A stretch of 64,000 bases of DNA from NCBI GenBank assembly GCA_019414205.1, contig DXML01000006.1, positions 1 to 64,000 on the forward strand. Direction: 5' to 3'. The DNA comes from Collinsella sp. (GTDB lineage Bacteria; Actinomycetota; Coriobacteriia; Coriobacteriales; Coriobacteriaceae). This document shows, in pieces, positions 35,473-44,700 of the stretch. The translations under genes were made by a program, and so were the position numbers. The notes beneath the pieces are model-generated. The model was given only the letters and a program-made list of their open reading frames with translations, was not told the DNA's origin and did not search any database. Within the stretch, counting starts at the first letter, position 1; the number at the start of each line of letters is the position of its first letter.

Positions 35473-35574
35473 TGGGACAAAATAATCAGTAGTGTTTGTC
35501 CCATGTTCGAGTGACGCAACAAGCTCGACACTCGTATCGGCCATGGGACAAACTCTACTGATTATTTTGTCCCA
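35473..35574. repeat. 102-bp palindrome upstream of priA
   Basis: Arms of 33 bp (35473-35505, starting TGGGACAAAATAATCAGTAG, and 35542-35574) match as reverse complements except one position and enclose 36 bases with an inner CGAGT/ACTCG pair. Each arm is itself a smaller hairpin (GGGACAAA with TTTGTCCC). The arm and spacer lengths are identical to the palindrome at 38627-38728 although the sequences differ. Confidence 0.9.
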
Positions 35575-35606
35575 CCCCTTTCAGGTCCGTTCGTTAGAGG
35601 TGGTGT

Positions 35607-38060
35607 ATGGCTCAACAACTGTCGCTGTTTGGTTCGCCGGAACCGGAGGAGGCTCTGGTGAAGCTCATGCCTGCCGCTGCCTCGGCTCAGCCTAAGCCTG
35701 CACCTGAGCCCATCGCTGCCTACGCGAGCGTGGTTCTCGACATTCCTACCCGAGCGCTGTCCGAGCCATTCGCCTACTGCATTCCCCAGTCCCTTGCCAA
35801 CGAGGCGCAGATCGGATCTACGGTCCTGGTTCACTTTGGTAACCGTGCCGCCGCGGGCTATGTCGTCGACATTGCGCCTGATTTGGGCGATCTGCCGGGC
35901 AACAACGCCCTCGACCCCGTGCGCATCAAGCCCATCGAGGCCATCCTCAGCAAACCGCTCTTTACCGCCGAAGCCGCCCGCATCGCACGTTGGATGAGCC
36001 GCGAGTATGTCGCGACGCTTTCCGAGTGCCTGCGCCTGTTCTTGCCTCCGGGTGGCAGCCCGCGTGTGGTCAAGGGCGACGACGGCGTGTGGACGGTTGA
36101 ACGTCCAGCCGTCAAACCCATCCAAAACCGCTGGGTGATGCTTACGCCCGAAGGCTTTGACTACACGCCACCCAAGACCGCGGTCCGCCAGCGCCAACTC
36201 ATCGAGGCGCTCCAGTGTGGTCCTGTCACGACGCGCGACCTCAACCTTCTCTATAACAGTATGTCGGCGACCATCAAGGCGCTCGAAAAACGCGGCGTCG
36301 TGGTGGTGGAGGAACGCCGTGCGTGGCGTGGCTGCAGCGAGCAGACCACGCTGTCCTCGGCAAGCGGCAAGGCGCCGGTCTCCCTTACCAACGGCCAGCA
36401 GCAAGCGCTTGCTCAGATCGAGCGCGCCCGCCTTGACGCCCATGGCGACGTGGTGCTGGTTGACGGCGTCACCGGCTCCGGCAAAACCGAGGTTTACCTC
36501 TCCGCTATCGAGCGCGTGCTCGCGGCAGGCCGCTCTGCCTGCGTGCTCGTGCCCGAGATCTCGCTGACGGCCCAGACCGTCGGCCGCTTCCGCTCGCGCT
36601 TTGGCGAGACGGTCGCCGTGTTCCATTCGCGTCTATCTGCTGGCGAGCGCCTGGACCAGTGGGATATGGTCGCCAGCGGTGCGGCCCGCGTGGTCGTCGG
36701 CGCTCGCTCGGCGCTCTTTTGCCCGCTCAGCGACTTGGGCCTCATCATCATCGACGAGGAGCACGAGACCAGTTACAAGCAGGGCTCCAGTCCGCGCTAC
36801 CACGCGCGCGAGGTGGCGGCCGAGATGGCGCGCCGCTACCGCTGCCCACTCGTGCTGGGCTCGGCCACGCCTTCTGCCGAAGCGCTCGACCGCTGCCGTC
36901 GCGGAACGTACGGCGGTGCCACGTGGACGCGCGTCGAGATGCCCGAACGCCCGGGGCACGCGGTCCTGCCCACGGTTCGCATTGCCGACCTGCGCCGCGA
37001 GTTTTCGCACGGCAGCCGCTCAATGTTCTCTAAACCGCTGATGGAAGGCCTGGAGCGCGTTGTAGAGCGGCGCGAGAAGGCCGTGCTGCTGCATAACCGC
37101 CGCGGCTTTGCGCCGTTCCTGATGTGCCGCGAGTGCGGCTGCGTCCCCACCTGCAACCACTGCTCCACCGCCCTTACGTATCACGAGCGCACGCACACGC
37201 TGCAATGTCACACATGCGGATCCTCCTGGCGCGTGCAGCCGTATCCCGCGCCCACGAGTCGTTGCCCCAAATGTGGTAGTCGCTACCTTGCAAAAATGGG
37301 TCTGGGCACGCAGCAGATCGAGGACGCACTGCACCAGATGCTGCCCGAGGACGTCGCCATCATCCGCATGGATGCCGATTCCACGCGCGGCAAGGATGCG
37401 CACAAAAAGCTGCTCGAGCAGTTCGATGCCGCCGATTGCGCGGTGCTGCTGGGCACCCAGATGATTGCCAAGGGCCTCGACTTTCCCGAGGTCACGCTTG
37501 TGGGCGTGGTCAATGCAGACTTTGCGTTAAAGCTGCCCGATTTTAGAGCAGGGGAGCGCGCCTACGATCTGCTGGAGCAGGTCGCGGGCCGTGCCGGTCG
37601 CGGCGATCGTCCCGGCGAGGTCATCATCCAGACCTACCTGCCCGAGGATCCGGTCATTCGTGCCGTCGCTGAGCACGACCGTTCGATCTTTACCGACTAC
37701 GATCTGGACCAGCGCCGCGACGCGCTGTACCCGCCGTTTGTTCGCCTGGTCAACATCTTGGTGTGGTCGGCGAACCGAGACGACGCGCAGGACTACATTG
37801 GGCGCATCGCTAAGCTCCTCAAGCGTCGCTGGCATGCCGCCGCTCCCGATTTTTTGCGGGCAGGGAGTGCCGTGCCGCAGGTGCTGGGCCCGGCTTCGTG
37901 TGTAATCGAGAGAGCCAAGGACCGTTACCGCTTCCATCTGCTTGTGAAGTCGCCCGTGGGGTACCATGTCTCTGATGATATCGACGCCTGCCTCAAAGAG
38001 GTGGGCTCCGTGCGCGGCGTGAGCGTGAGCGTTGACGTCGACGCCTATGATTTGATGTAA
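35607..38060 (+). CDS. priA: Primosomal protein N' (PriA helicase)
   Basis: An 817-residue superfamily 2 helicase that restarts stalled replication forks. An N-terminal DNA-binding domain (PFAYCIPQSLANEAQIGSTV) is followed by Walker A VDGVTGSGKTEVYLSAIERV, DEEH box LIIIDEEHETSYKQG, and zinc-binding cysteines in CRECGCVPTCNHCS and CHTCGSS ... RCPKCGS. The C-terminal helicase part has LLGTQMIAKGLDFPEVTLVG and AGRAGRGDRPGEVIIQT. AGAGGTGG precedes the ATG. It appears to be co-transcribed with def. Confidence 0.95.
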   Translation: MAQQLSLFGSPEPEEALVKLMPAAASAQPKPAPEPIAAYASVVLDIPTRALSEPFAYCIPQSLANEAQIGSTVLVHFGNRAAAGYVVDIAPDLGDLPGNNALDPVRIKPIEAILSKPLFTAEAARIARWMSREYVATLSECLRLFLPPGGSPRVVKGDDGVWTVERPAVKPIQNRWVMLTPEGFDYTPPKTAVRQRQLIEALQCGPVTTRDLNLLYNSMSATIKALEKRGVVVVEERRAWRGCSEQTTLSSASGKAPVSLTNGQQQALAQIERARLDAHGDVVLVDGVTGSGKTEVYLSAIERVLAAGRSACVLVPEISLTAQTVGRFRSRFGETVAVFHSRLSAGERLDQWDMVASGAARVVVGARSALFCPLSDLGLIIIDEEHETSYKQGSSPRYHAREVAAEMARRYRCPLVLGSATPSAEALDRCRRGTYGGATWTRVEMPERPGHAVLPTVRIADLRREFSHGSRSMFSKPLMEGLERVVERREKAVLLHNRRGFAPFLMCRECGCVPTCNHCSTALTYHERTHTLQCHTCGSSWRVQPYPAPTSRCPKCGSRYLAKMGLGTQQIEDALHQMLPEDVAIIRMDADSTRGKDAHKKLLEQFDAADCAVLLGTQMIAKGLDFPEVTLVGVVNADFALKLPDFRAGERAYDLLEQVAGRAGRGDRPGEVIIQTYLPEDPVIRAVAEHDRSIFTDYDLDQRRDALYPPFVRLVNILVWSANRDDAQDYIGRIAKLLKRRWHAAAPDFLRAGSAVPQVLGPASCVIERAKDRYRFHLLVKSPVGYHVSDDIDACLKEVGSVRGVSVSVDVDAYDLM

Positions 38061-38078
38061 CAACCTGAAAGGATGGCC

Positions 38079-38615
38079 ATGGAAGCCAACGGAATCGTAC
38101 TGTCGCCCGACCCTCGTTTGCGCCAGGAGTGTGCCGTCATCGAGGAGATCACCCCGGCGATCGAGGCGCTTGCCGAGAAGATGAAGAAGATGATGTTCGA
38201 CAACGGCGGCTGCGGCCTGGCTGCTCCGCAGATCGGCGAGCTTATTCAGCTCGTCACCATCGACTGCGACTACAGCGACAAGAACGACTACGACCCCTAC
38301 GTGCTCATCAACCCTGTCATTGTTGAGCAGAGTGACCATCTGGTGCCCTTTAGCGAGGGCTGCCTTTCCATCCCTGGCATTAGCTGCGAGATCGAGCGTC
38401 CCGACCATGTCGTCGTCGAGGCGTACGACTTGGACGCTAACCTGATTCGCTACGAGGCTACGGGCGACCTGTTCTGCGTGTGCCTACAGCACGAGATCGA
38501 TCACCTGCATGGCAACACTATGTTCGAGCGACTGAAGCCGATGCAGAGGATCAAGGCAGTCAAGGAGTACCAGGACGCCCTGGCCCGCGGCGCTCGACCG
38601 GGCGAGACGGAGTAG
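38079..38615 (+). CDS. def: Peptide deformylase Def
   Basis: A 178-residue PDF. All three motifs are seen: GGCGLAAPQIGE (motif I), SEGCLSIPG (motif II, metal-binding Cys) and LQHEIDHLHGN (motif III, HExxH). It removes the N-formyl group from nascent proteins and pairs functionally with fmt encoded downstream. The ATG at 38079 is chosen because GAAAGG ends six bases upstream; the ATG at 38073 would abut that site. It follows priA by 18 bases. Confidence 0.94.
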   Translation: MEANGIVLSPDPRLRQECAVIEEITPAIEALAEKMKKMMFDNGGCGLAAPQIGELIQLVTIDCDYSDKNDYDPYVLINPVIVEQSDHLVPFSEGCLSIPGISCEIERPDHVVVEAYDLDANLIRYEATGDLFCVCLQHEIDHLHGNTMFERLKPMQRIKAVKEYQDALARGARPGETE

Positions 38616-38626
38616 GTTAATTGTCC

Positions 38627-38728
38627 GTCCCTGGGATGGGGCCCACACATATCATCCCGTGCTCAAACATTCTCGCTTTGCTGCGAAACTGCGCGCGGGA
38701 CGATATGTGTGGGCCCCATCCCAGGGAC
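38627..38728. repeat. 102-bp palindrome between def and fmt
   Basis: Arms of 33 bp (38627-38659, starting GTCCCTGGGATGGGGCCC, and 38696-38728, ending CCCCATCCCAGGGAC) match with one mismatch and enclose 36 bases. The size plan (33-36-33) is the same as at 35473-35574. The rest of the intergenic gap (38729-38945) shows nothing recognisable except the fmt ribosome site AGGAG at 38931-38935. Confidence 0.9.
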
Positions 38729-38945
38729 TACGTTGTCGCTCTTCGTTTCGCCCGGGTGCCGTCGGGCCAGGGAGGGGCGTCTTCGCTGATAGGTGCTTTG
38801 TTGGGAGGGCTGCTTTTATGCGGCTCTTTCTTTGTTTTTGGGTATATTTGTTTCTGTTGAACTATTCTTGCGGCTGGGCGCGCTTGCGACCTAGAACGCT
38901 TTTTTGTAGCCGTCTCGGCTCGTTATTGAGAGGAGACTAACTTTT

Positions 38946-39866
38946 ATGCGTATTGTGTTTATGGGTACGCCTGATTTTGCTGTGCCTTCTTTGACTTCGC
39001 TTGTTGAAGCTGGGAATGAGATTGCGCTTGTTGTTACTCGTCCTGATGCTGTTCGTGGGCGTGGTAAGAAGCTTGAGCCGTCTCCTGTTAAGGCTAAGGC
39101 GCTCGAGCTTGGTTTACCTGTTGTTGAGGCTAATCGTATGACGCCTGAGGTTGTTGAGGTGCTCCAGGCTGCCCAGGCTGATATTTTCTGTGTGGCTGCC
39201 TATGGTTGCATTTTGCCCGATGAGGTGCTGCATATGGCGCCGCTTGGTATTGTGAATGTTCATGCTTCGCTGCTGCCTCGTTGGCGTGGGGCTGCTCCTA
39301 TTCAGCGTGCCATTCTTGCTGGTGATGAGATTGCTGGCGTTTCTATTATGCGCATTGGGCATGGCGTGGATACCGGCGCCTATTGTGCGCAGGCCTCGAC
39401 CTCGGTTGCCGGTAAGCATGCCGAGGCGCTGACTTTGGAGCTCGCTGAGCTCGGCGGCAAACTGCTTGCCGATACGCTTCCTTCTCTTGCCGATGGCACC
39501 GCCGTGTGGATCGAACAGGATGAGTCGCTCGTCACTCATGCTGCCAAGATTTCTAAGCAGGAAATGCGCTTGGATCCGCAAATGGCGGCGCTTGATTGCG
39601 TGCGTCATGTGCTGGCCTCTTCCGATACCGCGCCTGCTCGTTGCGTGATTGCCGGCAAGACCGTGCGTGTGCTCGATGCTGCGGCGGCTGATGTGTCGCT
39701 TGGCGAGGGTCAGGTTCTCGTTCAGGCTAAGCGTGTTTACCTTGGCCTTTCCGATGGCTCGGTTGAGTTGCTCGAGGTTAAGCCTGATGGCAAGCGTGCT
39801 ATGGCCGCTTCTGCTTGGGCTGCTGGCCTGCAGGGTGCCGATCTTTCGTGGGGTGTTTTGTCATGA
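38946..39866 (+). CDS. fmt: Methionyl-tRNA formyltransferase Fmt
   Basis: A 306-residue Fmt. RIVFMGTPDFAVPSLTSLVE at the N-terminus, VNVHASLLPRWRGAAPIQRA at about residues 103-122 (catalytic Asn-His), and SIMRIGHGVDTGAYCAQAST are conserved. It formylates initiator Met-tRNA. The gene uses many T-ending codons (CGT, GTT, GCT, CCT), unlike its neighbours upstream. The stop overlaps the rsmB start (ATGA). Confidence 0.95.
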   Translation: MRIVFMGTPDFAVPSLTSLVEAGNEIALVVTRPDAVRGRGKKLEPSPVKAKALELGLPVVEANRMTPEVVEVLQAAQADIFCVAAYGCILPDEVLHMAPLGIVNVHASLLPRWRGAAPIQRAILAGDEIAGVSIMRIGHGVDTGAYCAQASTSVAGKHAEALTLELAELGGKLLADTLPSLADGTAVWIEQDESLVTHAAKISKQEMRLDPQMAALDCVRHVLASSDTAPARCVIAGKTVRVLDAAAADVSLGEGQVLVQAKRVYLGLSDGSVELLEVKPDGKRAMAASAWAAGLQGADLSWGVLS

Positions 39867-41263
39867 GCAAGCTGTCTCCCGCGCGCAAGCTTGCGCTCGA
39901 TGTGCTGATGGAGGCCGATCGCCGCGGCATGTATGCACGCGACGTGCTGTCCTCTCGCGCATCGGCCAAGGCTATTGACCAGCGCGATTCCGCTTTTGCC
40001 GCCCGCTTGGCGCTGGGTGTTGCCGCCACGCAGGGTATTTTGGACGAGCTGCTCGACCAGTTTCTCGTTAAGCCTAAAAAGGTTGCGCCGCGTGTTCGTA
40101 TGGCGCTTCGTATCTCGGCCTTCGAGATGCTCTATCTGCATACGCCGGGCCGCATCGCCGTTAGTCAGGGGGTTGAGCTCGTTCGCAGTGGTGCTAAGTC
40201 CGCCGCTGGCTTGGCCAATGCTGTACTGCATAAGGTTGCAGACAATGTTGAGGACTTTGCTACTGCGTCCGATGTGGATGAGTCTGAGCGACGCTTGGTT
40301 CGTCTGTCGCGCCTGATGGGTCTTCCTCGCTGGCTGTGCGCTCGCATTATGGCTTCGTTTGACACTCCAGAGGGTGCGCTCGGCTTCGCCGGCAATCTGG
40401 CGCCCGCGCCGCTCGCTTTGCACGAGAACGCCTTTGCAACCAAACCTGATCCGTACCTATCGCAGCTTGTGGCGCCTGTGTTCCCTGGCTGTCATGCTCC
40501 GGTCGATGCTCAGGTTACGGTTGCGTCGGGCGTATTTGAGCGTGCTGCTGCCGTGGCCTCGGACCTTAACGCCCAGCTTATCGCCACAGCTGCCACGCGC
40601 CCTGGTAGCTGCCTTGAGATTGGTGCCGGCCGTGGCACCAAGACCTATGTGATGATGTGCCAGGCCAAGCGTGCGGGCTATGAGCGTCAGCATACGGCGC
40701 TCGATCTGCATGATCGCAAGTGCGATCTGAATCTCGCTCGTCTGCATAAGGCCGGTATTCAGGGCGTTCGCACGGTTTCGGGTGATGCCTGCGAGCTTGA
40801 TGAAGTGCTCACATCGTTTGATGCCATGCTTGGCGAGCCGGTTAAGTTCGACACAGTCTTTATCGATGCGCCGTGCTCTGGCACCGGAACCATGCGTCGT
40901 CATCCAGAGATCCCGTGGCGCCTGACCGAAAAGGATGTGACGGTTGAGCTGCCCATGCTGCAGCTGACGATGCTCAAAGAGGCTGCTGCCCGCGTGGCTG
41001 CCGGCGGCGAGCTCATCTATGCGACGTGCTCGGTCTTCGACGAGGAGAACACGCAGGTGGTGGACGCTTTCCTGAACTCTCCCGAGGGTGCCAGCTTTAG
41101 CGTGGCACCGCTTTCCGAGGCGCAGATCCTGCAACTCCCCGAGTTCGATCAGGCCAAGAAGCTCGTCTCCGTACGCCAAAACGCTCGAGGCTTCTTCCAA
41201 AGCGTGCCGGTAAACGCCGACTCCTACGATGGCCACTTTTGCGCCCGCCTGGTCCGCAAGTAA
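39863..41263 (+). CDS. rsmB: 16S rRNA (cytosine-967-C5)-methyltransferase RsmB
   Basis: A 466-residue methyltransferase. An N-terminal NusB-like helical domain (about residues 1-140: ALDVLMEADRRGMYARDVLS) precedes a SAM-binding domain with CLEIGAGRGTKTYVMM, VFIDAPCSGTGTMRRHPEI and LIYATCSVFDEENTQVV; the two catalytic cysteines are visible. It methylates C967 of 16S rRNA. The first half shares the T-ending codon bias of fmt, while the last third returns to G+C-ending codons. It is translationally coupled to fmt. Confidence 0.92.
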   Translation: MSKLSPARKLALDVLMEADRRGMYARDVLSSRASAKAIDQRDSAFAARLALGVAATQGILDELLDQFLVKPKKVAPRVRMALRISAFEMLYLHTPGRIAVSQGVELVRSGAKSAAGLANAVLHKVADNVEDFATASDVDESERRLVRLSRLMGLPRWLCARIMASFDTPEGALGFAGNLAPAPLALHENAFATKPDPYLSQLVAPVFPGCHAPVDAQVTVASGVFERAAAVASDLNAQLIATAATRPGSCLEIGAGRGTKTYVMMCQAKRAGYERQHTALDLHDRKCDLNLARLHKAGIQGVRTVSGDACELDEVLTSFDAMLGEPVKFDTVFIDAPCSGTGTMRRHPEIPWRLTEKDVTVELPMLQLTMLKEAAARVAAGGELIYATCSVFDEENTQVVDAFLNSPEGASFSVAPLSEAQILQLPEFDQAKKLVSVRQNARGFFQSVPVNADSYDGHFCARLVRK

Positions 41264-41268
41264 CGACT

Positions 41269-41336
41269 AAGTTGCGGTGAAATAGGGATTGAATAGCGGC
41301 TTCTGCCCGCTAAACAGTCCTTATTTCACCGTAACT
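41269..41336. repeat. Palindromic repeat, copy 2 of the 24964 family
   Basis: Arms 41269-41291 (AAGTTGCGGTGAAATAGGGA...) and 41315-41336 (CAGTCCTTATTTCACC...) flank 23 bases containing a TAGCGG/CCGCTA hairpin. Arm sequence, spacer length and design match copy 1 at 24964-25032; the inner stem differs but stays paired. It begins five bases after the rsmB stop. Confidence 0.85.
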
Positions 41337-41361
41337 CATAAGGAAACCTGGGCAGCTAAAG

Positions 41362-41399
41362 AATCAGCCCCGCGATTGGTGTTGGTCGCGGGGCTGATT
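41362..41399. terminator. Bidirectional terminator between rsmB and fmdB
   Basis: Perfect 14-bp arms AATCAGCCCCGCGA (41362-41375) and TCGCGGGGCTGATT (41386-41399) flank ten bases. On the minus strand the stem is followed by CTTTAG, suiting the fmdB transcript; on the plus strand by GGTTTC. Confidence 0.75.
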
Positions 41400-41404
41400 G
41401 GTTT

Positions 41405-41641
41405 CTAGTGGCTGTGCGGGCAGTTGGCGCAGCAGCCGCTGGTGGCGCTGGTGCTGGAGCCGCCGCTTCGCTGGTCGGTGTTGTAGAAGCCGCTGCCCTC
41501 AAACTTGATGCCGCTAGCCGAGAACGTCTTGGCCGCCGGGGCACCGCAGCTCGGGCACACGACCTCGGGAGTCTCGGACATGGGATGCTCAACCTCAAAC
41601 ACGTTGCCGCAGCTCGAGCACTTGTAATCGTAGCGCGCCAT
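41405..41641 (-). CDS. FmdB-family zinc-ribbon protein
   Basis: A 78-residue protein: MARYDYKCSSCGNVFEV and VVCPSCGAPAAKTFSASG form the CxxC...CxxC zinc ribbon of the FmdB/CxxC_CXXC_SSSS regulatory family. A Ser/Gly-rich C-terminus with SGCCANCPHSH adds further metal ligands. It is often annotated as a putative regulator, but its function is not established. AAAAGGAAG lies upstream of the ATG. Confidence 0.88.
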   Translation of the reverse strand: MARYDYKCSSCGNVFEVEHPMSETPEVVCPSCGAPAAKTFSASGIKFEGSGFYNTDQRSGGSSTSATSGCCANCPHSH

Positions 41642-41729
41642 AATACTTCCTTTTCAGCACAAAGCGGGCAGATTACTCTGCCCGCAAAAATTCAAACGTC
41701 TGTAACTGTACCCTATATCGGGGGTTTTA

Positions 41730-44700
41730 TCACGCTTCGCCCCAGAATCTATGCGTGTTGCGCAGGAGCTGTGCGGTTTTGCCCTCAGCGGCCGCAACGT
41801 CGGCCTCGTCAGCCTGCCAGGTCCAGTTGCCCGTGGCCACGCCCGGTACGTTCATGCGCGTGTCGTCGCCAAGCCCCAGCACGTCCTGCAGCGGCATCAT
41901 CACCAGGGGAGCGTCGCTTGTCAGCGCGTCGCTCATCAGCTTGGCTGCCACCTCAACACCGCTCGGCTCGTCGCCGCCCGCAAAGGAGCGCGTGCACCAA
42001 CCGGCGAGCGTCGACGTGTCGTGCGTTGAGGTGTACAGAATCTTGCCCGGCGTGGGTTGCACGCCGTTGCGGACGTCGTAATCGCTAAACTCCAGTACGT
42101 CCATACCAGGGAAGCCGCAAGTCGAAGCCATGGCGCGAACGCCGGGCGTCAGGTAGCCCAGGTCCTCGGCGATAAAGTTGAGCGGCCCCAGCTCGTCATA
42201 GGCGGTCTGGAACAGGTCCTTGCCCGGGCCTGCCAGCCAACGCCCTTCGGCGCAAGCCTTGCCAGCGGGGATACTGAAGTAGCTGTGGAAGCCCAGGAAG
42301 TGATCCAGACGCACGCGGTCGTAGAGCGAGAACGCACGACGTAGGCGATCCATCCACCAGCTATAGCCGTTCTGCTTCATGTGGTCCCAGCGGAACGTCG
42401 GGTTGCCCCACACCTGACCCTCGGGCGCAAAGTTGTCGGGCGGCGCACCGGAGATCTCGATTGCCTTGCCGGTATCGGATAGCCAGAAGTTCTCGGGTTC
42501 GCTCCACGCATCTGCCGAATCGTCGGACACGTACATAGGAATATCGCCGATGACCTCGATGCCCCTCTTGTGCGCGTAGTTCATGAGCTCGCACCAGGCT
42601 AGGTCAAAGCGGTACTGCATGTACGCCTGCAGCTCTGCCTCATCGTGGAAACGCTTGTCGTCAATCAGGTGCTCGTTGTAGCGCGCGACATCCGCCGGCC
42701 AATCGTGGCGCGACTCGCCCTCAAAGTACTTCTTAACGGCCGTGTAGACGCAGTATTTCTCGAGCCAATCGGCGTTGCGATGTTTAAACGCGGTGTAGAG
42801 CGGATCGGCATCTTCGCCGCCACGGGCCTTCCAAGTCTCAAAGTCGGCCGCCAGCTCCTCTTGGCTCTCGGGCAGCAGGTCAATATTGCCCGCAAAGGCC
42901 GAAGGCCCGGCGTAAGGGGAGCGGAAGAAGTCCGTTGGGTTGACAGGCAGGACCTGCCAGTAGCGCATGCCCATAGCGGACAGATGGTCGATAAAGCGAC
43001 GCGTGGGTGCGCCGATCGTGCCGGGCTTGCCGTCATCGGTCGGTACCGAGGTGATATGGCACACAACGCCCGCGCCGTGATCGAGCGGCTCCTGCAGGCG
43101 CTGCTCGGCATGGTGATAGATGATCGACGAGCCCAGTGGATATAAATCGAGCGTGACCGTGCCGTTGTGGATCTCGCACTCGTGACCGCTGATCACGTCA
43201 CTCGCGCATTCGGCGAGCGCCGGAATCGTCACGCGGTGCGAATTGCGCAGACTACGGTTGATGATAACCGTCGCGGACTCGCCATCCTTGCCCGTGCGGT
43301 TGTATGCCAGCACCTCGTCGTTGAGCGCGAAGGCCTTGATCTCGCCGTCGATCATAAACGGCAGTGCGCGGCGTACGGCGGAGGCGTTTTTGACAATAGC
43401 CAGCGTGTCGAAGTCGTGCAGTTGGTCCTTGGTCGGCAGGGTGCGGCGGTTGCCCGGATCGGTTAGACCCTCCAGGCCGTATTCGTCGCCGTAGTAGATC
43501 GAAGGCACGCCGGGGAAGGTCATCTGCATGAGCGTGGCGAGCCAAAAACGGCTCTTGGCCAGGCCCATCGAGTTCTCGTCCAGGCGCCATTTGCTGCGCT
43601 CGCACTCGGGCAGCTGCGACTCGTCGGGGCCGCCGCCGAGCACCGAGATAATGCGCGGACGGTCGTGGCTCGAAAGTAGATTAAGCGCGCAAGACAGGGC
43701 CTCACGCGGATAGTTCTCTCGGAGGGTCTCGATATCTTCAGCAGCTTGGTAAGCGTTTTTGTAGCCCATCAAAAAGCCGATGACCATGTCGCGGAAGGGG
43801 TAATCCATAGCCGAGTCGAGCTCGGAGCCTTGTAGGTAGCGACGCAGATGACCGTAGCTGATCTTGTTGGAGGCGTCTTCCCAGACTTCGCCGAGCAACA
43901 GTGCATCAGGCTTTTCGGCAAGTACTGCCTTTTTGATCTCGGCCAGGAAGTCGTCGGAAAGCTCGTCAGCGACGTCCAGGCGCCAGCCATGAGCGCCGGC
44001 ACGTAGCCATTTACGGATCACGCCGTCCTTGCCCAGAAGCCGCTCGCGTACCAGCTCGGAGCTCTCATTGATGGCGGGCATGTTGCCCACGCCCCACCAG
44101 CAGTCGTACGAGCCGTCCTCGTGGAAATAAAACGCATCGCGCCACGGCGAGTCCTTGCTCTGCCACGCGCCCACGCCGGGGTAGTTGCCGTAGCGGTTGA
44201 AATAGATGGAGTCGTCACCCGTATGGTTAAAGACGCCGTCCAGGATGATGGAGATACCCAGCTTCTCGGCTGCCTGGCACAGCTCGGTAAAGTCCTGCTC
44301 GGTGCCCAGGATTGGGTCGATCTTGGTGTAGTCGGCCGTGTCGTAGCGGTGGTTGCTCGCGGCTTCAAAAATGGGGTTGAGGTAGATGGCTGTAAATCCC
44401 AGCTCGGCGATGCGAGGCAGGTCTTCCTGGATGCCCTTGAGCGACCCGCCGTAGAAGTCCCAGGTTTTGATGGAGCCGTCCTCGGCGCGCTCGTACACGG
44501 GCGGCTCGTTCCAGTCCTCGACCATCCGGCGCTGTATGCCCTTGCGCGGTTTTTCGACCTCGGCCAGCGTGCGCTCGCGCCAGTTTTCGTCGCGGGCATA
44601 ACGGTCGGGGAAGATCTGGTACACCATGCCGCGCTCGTACCAGGTGGGGCGGTTCTCGCGGTGCTTATAGACGGTAATCTGGAAGGACGGAACCTCGGCG

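Noticed and set aside
38193..38236. Unusual Cys in peptide deformylase motif I (GGCGLAAPQ)
   Set aside because: The second position of motif I is variable in the family and all metal ligands are intact, so it is not remarkable.
38621..38940. Small plus-strand frames between def and fmt
   Set aside because: They start inside the 102-bp palindrome, have no ribosome site and show no family motif.
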